Below the pieces are notes generated by a model that did no database searches, had not been told where the DNA came from, and saw only the letters and a list, made by a program, of their open reading frames with translations. A program made the position numbers and the translations under genes. This document shows, one piece after another, positions 1-11,208 of a DNA stretch of 64,000 nt. The DNA comes from Tricholoma matsutake (lineage: Eukaryota; Basidiomycota; Agaricomycetes; Agaricales; Tricholomataceae), in contig AP026542.1 of assembly GCA_026075535.2 (NCBI GenBank), forward strand, positions 4,340,001 to 4,404,000. Reading direction: 5' to 3'. Each line of letters opens with the position of its first letter. The stretch's first letter is position 1.

Positions 1-182
1 AATGAAGAGTTAGAAAAGAAGGGAGCGTTGTCGAAGAAAAACGAGTGTGTTGAATAAGAAAAACACGCACAAAAACAAAAAAAAAGAAAAAGAGAGAAAT
101 GAGAAAAATAAGAAATTATATCCGAAACGATGTCAAAAGGCAAAGAACAAAATTCCAACATTTCCCACGCGCACGGACCTAC

Positions 183-3100
183 TTATTCTAATACATCCGC
201 TACCTTTTCTAGTATGTCCCCGATTCGTTTTCCTGGATTTTCTTTCGAAATTCTTTGCCATACCGCTGAATGATGAGGTTCTGCTAAAACACATCTCCTC
301 TTCACTTCTTCGATTTCTCCTTCACTTCCATGTTCCCTTTCAAATTTTATCCACCATCCCCAACTATCTCCTAAATCTTCATTCGTCGCAACCGCCCTTT
401 CAAACCATTGTCGTGCTTTTTCAATCTTTCTCTCCGCCCAAAATAATCGAGCAACTGTACAAATAATCATCGGATTATCTGCACTCTTCTTCAACGCATC
501 CACACTCCTCGCTTTTCTCATAGGTCGAGGTTCTGCCCATATCGACATCGTCCACAATAATCCTGACGTTGGGCATTCTTGCAATCCACGTGCAAGCATC
601 GACTTTGCTTGGCTTGCTCCACCAGATCGTTCTTCCACTCCAACAGCTTCCGCCCATAATACATCACTTCCTGGATTTCTCATTCGCCCTTTTTCAAGCA
701 GTGATCGAGCCATGATACTCTTTCCATCCCTTTCTTCAAGTCGACTCGCTAATATCCACAACGTCGTTTCCTTCGGACATGCATTCCTTCCCGCTTTGTA
801 TGATGCACGAGCTTCATTGTACTTTCCCTGCGATTCGTAGATTTGTCCTTGTATCATGTATAGTTTCGCGAATGTCGGAAACTTTTTCAGCGCAATCGAC
901 AACGTCTCCAATGCCGTATCCAGTTGTCCTTGTTGTCGTTCAAATACAGCAGATTTCATCCATATCTATAATCATATTTTCAATATTATTCCACAAAATG
1001 AAAAAAAAAAAAAATAAAACTCTCACCCTCTCTGTGTCTGCAACCGTTCTCGCACGGATAAGCAATTCTCTCGCAACACTCAGTTCCCCATTCTCCGCTT
1101 CCAACTTGACAGCTGCAAGCCAAATCTGCTCGCTCTCAGGATTAGCCACAAACGCATTTTCAAGCACCTCTCGTGCAGCAGGTACATCCCCCGCTAACCA
1201 CTTTTCCTTCGCAGCCATAAGCCACAGCACCTCGGCCTGCGGACAATGATGAACCGCCTGACTCAAAATAGTATCAAGGCTCTCCCTAAACCCATCCATC
1301 AGTCATCCACTTACCAAATCCAAAATACACAGTAAAAAAAAAACTCACCTAGTCCCATGAGCCTTTTCCAACTCGGAAGCTTTCCACCACAAACTCTTCT
1401 TATCAGGAAACACCTTGAGCGCATACGCCAACACCGCCCTCGCAGTCCCCACCTTCCCCCTCTGCTCCGCACTCTCCACATCCCCAACCCACGTATCTAG
1501 TCTATCCTCCTCCTCCACCTCCATCCCCACAGTCGCCTTGACAATCGCCTCACACGTCCTCGGACTCCCTTCCCCTTCACACCTCTCCGCCTCTTTCAAC
1601 CACTGCTCCCTCGTCAACAACACCTGATGCCTCCTCAACTCTCTCACTCCAGCCTCAATCGTCTTGTCAACCACGTCCAGCTTCTCCCCATTCGACGCCA
1701 TTTCTTGCTCCAGAAGCCGCCCCGCCGCAATCCAAATCTCATGCGACGTAGGTACCGCTTTACGAGCTTTGTTTAGCACCGCTTTGGCGCGCTCTGGCGT
1801 CTCTAGACGCGCGAGGGCAAGCCACAGCTCGACAGATAGAGGTATCACTTCCACAGCTCGGGAGAGCAAGATTCGTGCATCCGTCGCTGACGACTCCAGG
1901 TTGACGGTTTCCTTCCATAGTCGAACAGAGTTTGGTATGTGTTCCAGAGCTAGTGTACATGTCAGCTTAGGAGAGAAGAAGCGTGAATGTATATACCTTT
2001 TCGTAAAACACGTTTTTTGGCTTTAACATCACCTTCGAGGTCGGCCGCTGCCATCCATATCTTGACGCTTTGCCCAACATGCTGTACAGCATTAGCTAGT
2101 ATCACTTTCGCATCATCATTATTCTACATCCCATACATCATCAGCACTACTCACAAAAAAAAAAAAAAGGCAAAACACCCACATGCAACCGCGCAGCCTC
2201 CAACCACACATCTTCACTCTTCGGGCACTGTTCACACCCCGCCTTTATAGTCTTCCTCGCAGCGACCATCCTACCCGCATGTTCCTCCAAACACGCAGCC
2301 GCAATCCACCCAGGCGCATGTTTCGGATTTGACTTTACCAAAGAGTCAAACAACATCCTCGCGCGTTTGATATCCCCAATCTCCGCGTCAGATTTCAAAA
2401 CCACACTGTTGAGGGAGGTAAGGTACCCTTTGGGATCGACGGACGTCGAGGTGCCGCTCGTGGAGCCTGAGATCTGGTGTTGGTTAGGGTTAGTATGTGT
2501 TCCTCCAAAGTGTGAAAAAGAAAAACGTACTTGGTCGAGTTTGAGAGAAAGTATCTTGTCACGAGCTTGTCCGATCTCCACAAAGTTCGTAAGCGTGCCA
2601 GAATCCGCAGGCGTTTCGAACCCGCCAGTCTGCAACAACCAACACGTCAAAAAAAAAAAAAAACCTATCAGCGCCAGCAGCAAACGACACTCACCTGCTG
2701 TTGTCTCGGATCCAACGAACTCTCCAACTCATTCTTACTCCGATCCGCAACCAACACACTATCCGGAACGATATACGACCTTTCCTCCCTCCTCCTCTTC
2801 TTCTTCGTAAGATTCCCCACCTCGGGTATATTCTCCCACTCATCATCCGTAACCGCCGATAACCCCCTCTTCAAATCCGCAAATTGCTGCTGGATCTTGG
2901 GTCGTTCAGCTCGGTGTTTCGCAAGCTCCAGCTGTTCCTGCGCCTCCCTTAAAGAAAAAAAAAAAGAGTTAATTAGTCAATTAGCATACCACACAACACA
3001 CCTTCGAGCACGCCGCCGCGCATCCATCGCCTGATCGACCTGGTCATATATCTTATCCGCCTCCTCATCATCCTGCTCATACGTCGCACCAGCAAACAAC

Positions 3101-3454
3101 CCATACTCATTATCAGGATCCTGGAACTGCTCCGGGTCAACCTCCCCATCTTCCCCTCTTCGCGCTTGTGCCTCCCTAATAAATGTCAAACACTAAGAAC
3201 ATATAATAACAATTACAAAAAAAAAAGAAACTTGGCAATAAACACTCACGCGATGACTTCTGCAGAGGGTCCTTCTCGTGCAGGTCCGATATCAGAACGG
3301 GTGGTGAACCCTGATGCGCTGTGCACAAAAAAAGCGTGAGGATGTATGGAACATAACGTTAGTGCGTTGCTTACCCTCGGCCAAGACCTGCCACGTAGGA
3401 CGCAGGCGCGGGCATAGACAGAAATGCAAGTTTGTTGGGTTTGTTCGGCGCCAT
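183..3454 (-). CDS. PRP6: PRP6-like U4/U6.U5 tri-snRNP splicing factor (HAT repeats), about 10 exons
   Basis: Pre-mRNA splicing factor that bridges the U5 and U4/U6 snRNPs in the nucleus. The start is chosen at 3454 because translation gives [20 protein letters not shown], the usual opening of the PRP1/PRP6 N-terminal domain. The acidic stretch [20 protein letters not shown], near 3050-3160, also belongs to that domain. The remainder is a long run of HAT-type helical repeats (motifs such as [28 protein letters not shown]), ending at a stop at 183. Exons read on the minus strand are roughly 3454-3375, 3317-3250, 3175-3002, 2948-2697, 2630-2534, 2475-2186, 2124-2000, 1948-1351, 1287-1030 and 965-183, separated by short GT-AG introns. 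Exon edges are read by eye and may be off by a few bases. The family assignment is firm. The reading frame looks intact in every exon. Confidence 0.92.
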
Positions 3455-3790
3455 GATTCGTTTAAATGCGTCGTCTCTGGTTGCTTGTCGAGAAATCTCT
3501 GGCAATGAGGGTTTTGTCACAGATTTGTTTGTTTTTCGATTTAGGATTCAATATGTGTATACATACGGCAACTAAAAGGCGTGGCGCGTGACATAGCGCA
3601 CTGTGACTGGATTTGTCACAAATACCTTGCCCTCACTTTCTCATCTATGGCTAGACTGTTTTTTGATCCAATGCATAGATTATGTGATTATGTGTCCTGC
3701 TACCTCGGATAGAAATATGTTAGGTGTAATAAGTAGTTGAACACAAAGTTTAATCAAAGGCAATAAATGGGGGCCCAACAACTGACTTTC
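3455..3790. other. Intergenic stretch upstream of the PRP6-like gene
   Basis: AT-rich sequence between the PRP6-like start codon and the first transposon remnant. It presumably holds that gene's promoter, but I see no distinctive motif beyond pyrimidine-rich and AT-rich runs. Confidence 0.5.
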
Positions 3791-3813
3791 ATGCTTGGCT
3801 TCAGTGAGGAAAA

Positions 3814-4249
3814 ATGATCCCTATGTGTATCAGAACAAATTGTTCTGAACAGAATTTTTATATCTGTCCTGCTATAGTGAATATGATCTCCAAAATTATT
3901 GACAAAGTGGGAAAAGCCAAAGTCTTCACAAAATTAGATCTAAGATGGGGATACAAATCATACAGTAATGTATGCATTAGGAAAGGGGAGAAAGGACTAG
4001 CAGCATTTGCCATGCATTGAGGATCCTTTGAGCTGCTTGTCATGTTTTTTGGGATGACTAATAGTCCCCCAACTTTCCAAAATATGATGAATAAAGGCAT
4101 GGTAATAATATCTATTGACAACATTCTGATGTTTATGGAAGATGAAGAAAATCATGAGGCAATAGTGCAGGAGGTGCAGAGATTAGTGGAGAATGATCTA
4201 TTTTTGAAACCTGAGAAGTGGTGCAAGCGAGATCAAGTTCCTAGGATTA
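3814..4249 (+). pseudogene. Ty3-type reverse transcriptase fragment, decayed
   Basis: Two overlapping reading frames give pieces of a Ty3 reverse transcriptase: FTKLDLRWGYKSY, then SFELLVMFFGMTNSPPTFQN, then a decayed catalytic block (ISIDNILMF where the family has a YLDD-type box) and NDLFLKPEKW. The same blocks occur intact in the Ty3-B pol at about 24970-25300 (FTKLDVRWGY, FELLVMFFGLTNSPATFQ), so the two belong to related lineages. In-frame stops and frameshifts are present, with no LTRs nearby. Homology stops abruptly around 4245, where the HARBI1-like element begins. Confidence 0.8.
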
Positions 4250-5602
4250 GGGTCTGTTCAGGAACAGAATATGGCAAGAATATGATATTTTGATGCCATA
4301 TTATTGATCCTTACATAAGAGTGTGACATTCCAAAAAGAGATTGAATCAATCGCAAATCAATCGCATCCTGAGAGCGATACAAGTCTTATGGCACAACCT
4401 CGGCATTCAGATGACTATTGACAATGCATACTTGCAGCTGTATCTGCATTTGTTGTCCAGCTTATAGGTATAGCTGCAGTCTTGTATGCAAGCCCACACT
4501 ACTGGAAGCAAGATTACCACATATCAGCTTTAACAGGTGAGGCTTGGGTCAATGAGCTGATTTATGGACATCCTGATCGCATATGGACTGAACTTGGGAT
4601 GAAAGTGCATGTATTTCTTGCATTGGTTGCAGAACTCCAGCTATGTGGTCTCACTGACTCCAAGGGTGTGAGTCTTGAAGAGCAGGTTGCCATTTTCTTG
4701 TACACTTGTGTGACAGGATTATCTGTTGGGGAGTGGTTTTAGTGTTCAAATGATACTATTTCCAAGTATGCCTACTATATCACTTTTTCCATCACATTAA
4801 TGTTGTCTACACTAGATACTTCCAGAAGATCTGTGTTACAGTGTCATCAGCCCCATTCTACCCTACATATGTCAAATTGCCCACTGCCACAGATCCCATA
4901 TCTGACTACATCCAAAACAATCCAAAGTTCTTTCCATTTTTTGCAGGAGCTCTTGGTGCACTAAATGGAACACACATCATCAGTTCACCATCAGCAGAGG
5001 ACCATCATGGAGCACAGAATCACAAGGGTTGGTTCTCTCAAAACTGCCTTGCATGTTGTTCCTTTGACTTGGTGTTTCTATATGTCATGAGGGTCAGCAG
5101 CAGATGCAACTGTGTGGATGAATGCTCACTGCCAATGCCTGCAAATAAATTCTATCTCACAGACACTGGTTTTGGTGCTTGTGATGCTTTGCTTACACCA
5201 TATCATGGTGCACAATATCATCTTGCTGAGGGGGGTCATGCAGCCATGAGGTATGTGTCAGAACATATGTGCTTCTATCACCCTGATTTTTTCATCAGGC
5301 CAGAAACCTGGGAGGAGCTATACAATCTACAACATGCACAAGCTTGTAATGTTGTTGAGCATATTTTTGGTGTTGTCAAGAAACAATGGGACATTTTGAC
5401 ACGTGCACCACACTATGACATGTCTATTCAAGCTCAAATCCCTCCTGCACTTGCTGCACTGTATAATTTCATCATGAAGCATGACCCTTCAGATGTCAAG
5501 GAGTATCTTGCTGATCCTGACATTGTTGATCCAACTCCAGGAGTCCCCAGCAATGTTGGTACCCTAGCAGAAGGGTATGTCAATCCAGAAGATGTGGGAT
5601 GA
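4250..5602 (+). pseudogene. HARBI1-like (PIF/Harbinger) DDE transposase, decayed
   Basis: A PIF/Harbinger-type nuclease in two reading-frame blocks, 4482-4742 (N-terminal helical region) and 4841-5602 (DDE nuclease). The nuclease block shows GALNGTHI, FYLTDTGFG and NVVEHIFGVVKKQW. Family members normally have an aspartate in the first of these (GxxDGTHI). Here it is asparagine, so one acidic residue of the catalytic triad is missing, while the second Asp and the Glu are kept. A TAG stop at 4740-4742 splits the gene. The left edge at 4247-4249 reads TTA followed by GGGTCTGTTCAGGAACAG, resembling a PIF-type target duplication plus terminal repeat. No matching right terminal repeat was found. 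Likely inactive. Confidence 0.8.
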
Positions 5603-5728
5603 GTACTGACACTATCTACAGCAGCACCCAGAGTTGATGAATGAAGGTGATTGAGGAATGAATGTGGTAATGTGGTAGTTAATATGAACGAAGGTGAATG
5701 AATCAGGGGAGGTGTAAGGAAAGACTTA

Positions 5729-6157
5729 CAGCGCTTTGCATAAAGCTTGACAGTTGCTGAAATTTGATAAACATGAGCAAATTTGATGTCTTGGTCATTT
5801 TATGGCTTCCACAATGGCTTTCTAGCTTATATTCTGGTGAAGGAGGTGTAGATAAATGGCCTCAGAGTGTCATTGTCTGCAAATAGTTGACTGTGTATAA
5901 TTTTATACTTCCAAAATAGATCTCTAGAAGATTCTGGCTTGCATATGATCAAATATTGTTATTTCTCAGTACAGCACTTCAGAGGACATGTTGAATAGAA
6001 ATTTACTTGGTAGTAAACTCCTAAGACCATTTATATACACTTCCTTCACCCAAATATATGCTAGAAAGCCATTGTGGAAGCCATAAAATGACCGTGACAT
6101 CAAATTTGCTCATGTTTATCAAATTTTGGCAACTGTCAAGCTTTATGCAAAGTGCTG
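5729..6157. mobile_element. TA-flanked MITE with long terminal inverted repeats
   Basis: A 429-bp element whose outer ~138 bp on each side are inverted copies (about 5729-5867 and 6020-6157), starting CAGCGCTTTGCATAAAGC and ending GCTTTATGCAAAGTGCTG. It is flanked on both sides by TA (5727-5728 and 6158-6159). CAG...CTG ends with a TA duplication fit the Tc1/mariner/pogo superfamily. There is no coding capacity. The arms differ at scattered positions only, mostly transitions. The central ~150 bp is unique AT-rich sequence. Confidence 0.8.
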
Positions 6158-6159
6158 TA

Positions 6160-6364
6160 ATGTAATCAATGAACATGTCATATGAAGAAAATCAACATAT
6201 AGGGATTGGCATGGGCTGGGGTAACCCGTGCAGGTCACAGCTATGGGTATCTCCAGGTATGGGTATGGGTCACACTTTTGTCACCCATGACCTGCACTTA
6301 ACCCGCCTTCTGTATGAGTATGTTTTTGGTTGCTCTAGATCTTAGTAAGTCCTGATCTGTTTCA
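6160..6364. other. Non-coding stretch with short GGGTATGGGT-type repeats
   Basis: No coding potential seen. It contains imperfect repeats of CAGGTATGGGTATGGGTCAC and its complement around 6200-6305. Its origin is unknown. Confidence 0.4.
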
Positions 6365-6524
6365 TATGATCTTAGGCTTATTCTGACTCTGTTTAGGTGT
6401 TGTTTGATGATCCTGATTAGACGAGAGGCCAGTGCTTACTCGTCCTTTGGCAACAACTACATCTTTGTTAGTAGGGGCTTGATATGAATACTTGAGATCT
6501 TAGTAAGTTCTCATCTGTTTGATA
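6365..6524 (+). repeat. Tandem array unit, left of the Plavaka insertion
   Basis: One ~160-bp unit opening TATGATCTTAGGCTTATTC and ending GAGATCTTAGTAAGTT plus a short variable tail. Part of a previous unit precedes it (about 6337-6364). The same unit recurs at 13712-14136 on the far side of the Plavaka element, in register, so the two blocks were once a single array. Confidence 0.8.
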
Positions 6525-6905
6525 CATCAGCAAAATCGCATTAAGTATGCATTGGTTTGCGTCAATTACCTACTTGCATGAAGTATGAAACCTGTAGCTA
6601 TTCACATTCCATCTACTCGAAAACTTGTGTATCTTCATGCAAATATGATATTTAATTCCATTCTGATTACAAGTTTTATTGGCATTGCATCCTTGACAAA
6701 AACATGTAAGATAGTTTGGATTCCTGAGACATGTTTGTGATACTAGCCAACTTTGTCTACAAGTTTTTACAGGGCTTGCAATACTTCTAAAACATGGCAA
6801 AGAACAGGGATTGTGATCCAAGGTTGCGCACGAGTTTGCCTACATGCCCCATGTTGGACACCATATTGAAACTGGAGACAAGATTATATTGTCCAATACA
6901 GTATT

Positions 6906-9900
6906 TCAAAAAGCCACAAAGCCCAAGATATTATACTCATCCTTGCCTCCTTCCTCTCCATCCAGATCCAACTCAATCAAACTCTCATTGGACTCGTCTG
7001 ATTCTTCCTCCTCATCTTCCTTGTCTTCTTCATCTTCCTCATCTTCCTCATCTTCCTCCTGCTCATCATTCTCCCCTAATCCTTCTATATCCTCAGCATC
7101 CAGATCCTCATTCATTTGGTCAGCAGTGGAAAGTGGCTGCTCCTTGTTTTGTAAACCAGCAATCTGGTCAAGTATCCCCTTGTGTCCAATCCCCCCCCCT
7201 CGGAAACACATGAACATATCACGATCAACAAACCTAGACTGTAATCAGATAGAAGGTCTCAGTCAAAGAAAAAAAAAATACATGTTAATGTAGAAGTATT
7301 GCCAGTCTTGATCCTCATCCTTCTGTGGGCATGCGATTGACAGTCCAAGAAGTCCATCTGTCTTTCCATGAGCAAATGCAGGAATGAGGTGTACACCCTG
7401 GATGACCTCTGCTGGATCAATAAAGCCGAATGCACCACTTGCCTGTGTGGGATCATCAAGATCGATGGGGTCATCTGGCACAAACCCCACTCGATGTAGA
7501 TGATGCCCTATTGACCCCGTGTTGTAGTCGGCATCTTGACCAAGCCAACATACCCACAGGAACTCCAATACCTGGACAACAGATGAAACTGCATTTGGGT
7601 GATCATGACGGACCTCTGCATGGTATATCCCAAGCACCCGTGCATACCAATATGGATGGGGGTCTGAATCGTCACGATCTTCACCTGAGAGAAGCATAAT
7701 ATCAGGGTGTGTCCGAGGGTTGATTGAATCTCGTGCGCGCTGCATATCATAAGTTGTATAATTCACATCGAGAACCTTGTGGTTGTAAATTTGGTTGTTG
7801 ACAATTTTGACCATTGCTAGCTCAATATCTGAGTAGACATGGTCATCACTGAAAGGCTGGTTGAGTAGACGTGCTAAGAGATGTGATTTGAGGTCAAGAA
7901 TAAATGTCTACTTGAGATTAGTATAGTGCAATGAGGGAGGGGAAATGCATACCCTGGTCGCTGGATCATCAGAGCACTCATCCGTCCATTGCAAAATATT
8001 GACAGGATGTCGACGAGACACAGACATATGGTGGTGTTTTTCAGGGGACATTGAGGGCAAGGGCTCACTTGCGTCAACTGGTACCACAATCTCCTCCAAG
8101 TGTCAGTGTGGTCCTGCTCCCTTGCCACTTGTTGTACCTGCATATCTCTCTCGAATCTTTTGCAAAATTTGCTGCCGCCGGTGGTGTTTGCTTATTTGTT
8201 GGGTAAACGTGAACCTTTTATTCGTTCGTGCATAGAAACACTTGATGCAGCGGTGTTCAAGCTCACCCTGCAATCTTTGTTCAATGTTAAAAATAATCAG
8301 CAGGTAAAATAACTGACCACTTGAGTTGAATAATTATCTGTTGGTCCATACAACTGAATATTCACAACATAATCACCTAGAGCATGAAGTTTGTATGTAG
8401 ACATGTTGAAGCGCCCACGTGCTGAATTCTGTTTGTCAGATGTTGCCATTGCCTTTCCCTTTCCCTTTGCACTCGCATTGGCCCTATGGCGTACTCATGC
8501 AGCTTCCTCTCTTGGCAGCTCTTTTGTAGCATAACATGAACATATGACCTTGACAAACTCCCGAAGCGATGCCCCAAGCACTCGCGTTGTTTTCCCCAAG
8601 GCCTCAAGTGTAGAACTAATGTGAAGCCAGAGTTTGGCATAAGCATGCCAGGTACAGAAGATGAAGAGCATTTCCATGATCAGGATATTGTGGTGTTGGT
8701 TTGGAAGTAGGTCCTCGAATACCAGAGTTGAACACTAGGATGAATTTATTGCACAGTTAATTATCCAAACAAACAAAAAACATACCTGCAATAAATCCTC
8801 AAAATCTCTTGCAGCCAGTTTCTTCATCACGGATGCATTGGAACTGAACTGCTGGATTGAAGTCCAAAATGTAGGAATTTGTCGATACCTAAAGCTCTTA
8901 TCAATGCATGACTCTGAGAAATCTCAAGCGTGCTAACCGTGAATTTAATTCTTGAATAAGATTGTCACCTACTGCATAGAGAATTCGAATTAAATGTTTG
9001 AAAGTGTTTTTCCAGACCCCAAGTTCAAATTCATGAAGCAAGTCGGGAACAAACATTGAAAAAAAATTGAATCCAAAGCTTTGTAGTCGCTTGGAGAACG
9101 CATTCTAGCAAAAAGTTATTTAGGTGAATCTATTAATACATTTCACTCACATGAGTCAGCACTTCAGATCTTTCTTTAAGAATGTTCTCCACTTGAGTAC
9201 TTGTGACGCCTGCCCCCTTGTCAAAGATAACCTTGCGTGCTGCATCAATCTGGGCAATCCGCAAAGGTGTGTCAGTCCATTCATGATCCCGACATTGCTG
9301 ATCAACAGTTGTTCCAAGACCCCTGACATGGACTTTCTGGATCTCACATCGTGGACAGAGACATAGCCCCAGATTTCAGATTGTTGCCAGAAGAACTCTG
9401 ATGACATTAGATAAATTGAACATAGCATGCTGTCATTAAAAACCCACTTTTCTGGATAATCCACAGAATACATGAAGAACCAAGGATAAAATCGCTGTAA
9501 GACACCATCAAGGCACTTGATCACGATCCCATGTTCATAGGCTTCCATGAACTCGTCATTAAGAATTAATTCCCAGATTGCATGCATTAGCTCCCGTTTC
9601 AAGTGTGTAAGGGTTGCCTGAGATGCAGTAGTACCAAATTTTTCCTTGTAGAAATCCTGAATCGTATCAGGGAGCTATAAAAAGAGTCAGATAGATCAGA
9701 AAAATACAAGAGCTGGTCATACTGAGGGAATGTACGTGAGGTGATGTGCAGCAAATTGTGATGGTTTTGAGTGCTGGTACTTCGACTGGTTCCCAAGAAA
9801 GAGATAAATTGGCCATAGTGATGCTTGCCCGAAATTTGCCAGGTGCATCAAATCAGACCATACCATAATTGCAGCAACAACCCGCTCCAGATCACAGCCC

Positions 9901-11057
9901 ATCTCACTTGGTTGTTGCTGCAGTTTTTCATGCTCCTGTAAGAAAGCGTCCGAGTTGTACAGATCCGTCACAACTCGCTCTGGCTCGCTATCGGGAGTAG
10001 GTTTCCAGAAAAGACGAAACAGCATCAAATGATAAAATTGTGCCTTTGTGTCCTTGAATGCAGTACGAATGACCTCCAACAGGTCACGATGCCAAACACC
10101 AGGTATCTCGAACATTGGAGCAACCGCTTCCTTGAGCTTTTGCTTATCAACAGGTAAACGAATCTTCACAGAAGATTCCTTCCAACCAGCCTCTCCTGAA
10201 AACGCAGCTTCATCCTCCATTGTATCAAGGCAGCGCAGCTCTTGAGCCGCACTGAAACCCTCAAGATCACTGACATCGAAGTCATCCTGAATGAGGACCT
10301 CCTTAATGAGATGGTCCAGCTCCGCAATGGACTTTTGGTTTGAACCAGAATAGAACCAGTTCATCAACTGGCACACCATCGCATTGAGAAATGGATGGTA
10401 AATGTTCTTGGTGGCAGCATTGAACATTGCACCCATGCCGGTCCACCAGTGTTGTCCAGATTCTGTTGATGGTTTTCCAGGAATGTCATAGATGTCATCT
10501 AGATCTTGATCAGCCTCAGGATCAGTAGTGGGGAAGGTTATGTATTCGCGATATAATCCAAAGTTATCACATTCTGTTCTAAATAAGACGGGTTCAGGCA
10601 TATGTACTGAAGGAGATGGGGATGGGGATGGGGAGTGAGTGCCAGCAGGTGGGTTACAATCTCGCACAGGTTCGGGAACATGGGGGACAGCTGTGTGGGA
10701 TGATGGCACAAAATCCTCAAAACGATTCGGCAGGAACCTGCGACGACCAGACCGGGTTGGCAGCACCTCTGGATGACTTTGAGTTGCTGTTGGGGTAGGA
10801 GGGTCAATCTGAGGCTCCTCGACATCCATAGGGATTTCTTCAACCTGTACAGAGTCATTAGATCCTAACTGCAGTATTCAGAACTTATTACTCACCTCAA
10901 CCGGCACCAGATTTTTCTCTGCCTTTCTACGTTTTACAGCCTTCTCTCGCTTCCCAACAAGATCCAAGGTCTGCTTGCATGCTGCTTGACAGTTAGAATG
11001 GTGCCTCCCTAGAGTACCATCATCTCGGAAAGTACGCCCACAGGCACAGCAGACCAT
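6906..11057 (-). pseudogene. Plavaka-family transposase, multi-exon, with premature stop
   Basis: DDE-type transposase of the Plavaka group, a CACTA-related lineage abundant in Agaricomycetes. The start at 11057 gives a zinc-finger-like opening (MVCCACGRTF, then HHSNC). Family blocks follow in order: VVAAIMVWSDLMHLANFG (near 9880), GIVIKCLDGV and YSVDYPEK (near 9480-9530), LCPRCEIQK (near 9345), MFVPDLLHEFELGVWK (near 9030), GELEHRCIKCFYARTNKR (near 8240), and FVDRDMFMCFRGGGIGHK (near 7190). A highly acidic C-terminal tail rich in EDEEDEE ends at 6906. At least eight short introns are needed. Just after an intron at about 9397-9452, the frame meets TGA at 9376-9378 where relatives usually have Arg. 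Everything else reads well, so this is a recently disabled copy. Confidence 0.85.
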
Positions 11058-11208
11058 GTTGATTGTCGACAGTCGGTTACTACTTGATCATCGACGGTTG
11101 GCTGCTTGATCAATCAATAAACAAATGTGTGAGGCACATGACCAGGAATCTTGAAGGAATCACAGGGCACATCGTCTTTTTCTTCCCTCCCACCACTATC
11201 TCCCCCTT
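11058..11208. promoter_or_regulatory. Shared divergent promoter of the Plavaka and DUF6698 genes
   Basis: Only about 150 bp separates the two divergent start codons. The side nearer the transposase holds two tandem copies of an imperfect motif: CGACAGTCGGTTACTACTTG extended by ATCA (11067-11090), and CGACGGTTGGCTGCTTGATC (from 11092). The other side is a pyrimidine-rich run just before the DUF6698 ATG. The duplicated site could bind the transposase or a host factor; this is inference. Confidence 0.5.

Noticed and set aside
47..466. 139-codon plus-strand ORF
   Set aside because: Antisense to the last PRP6-like exon. The translation is Lys-rich then hydrophobic, with no family features; a shadow of the real gene.
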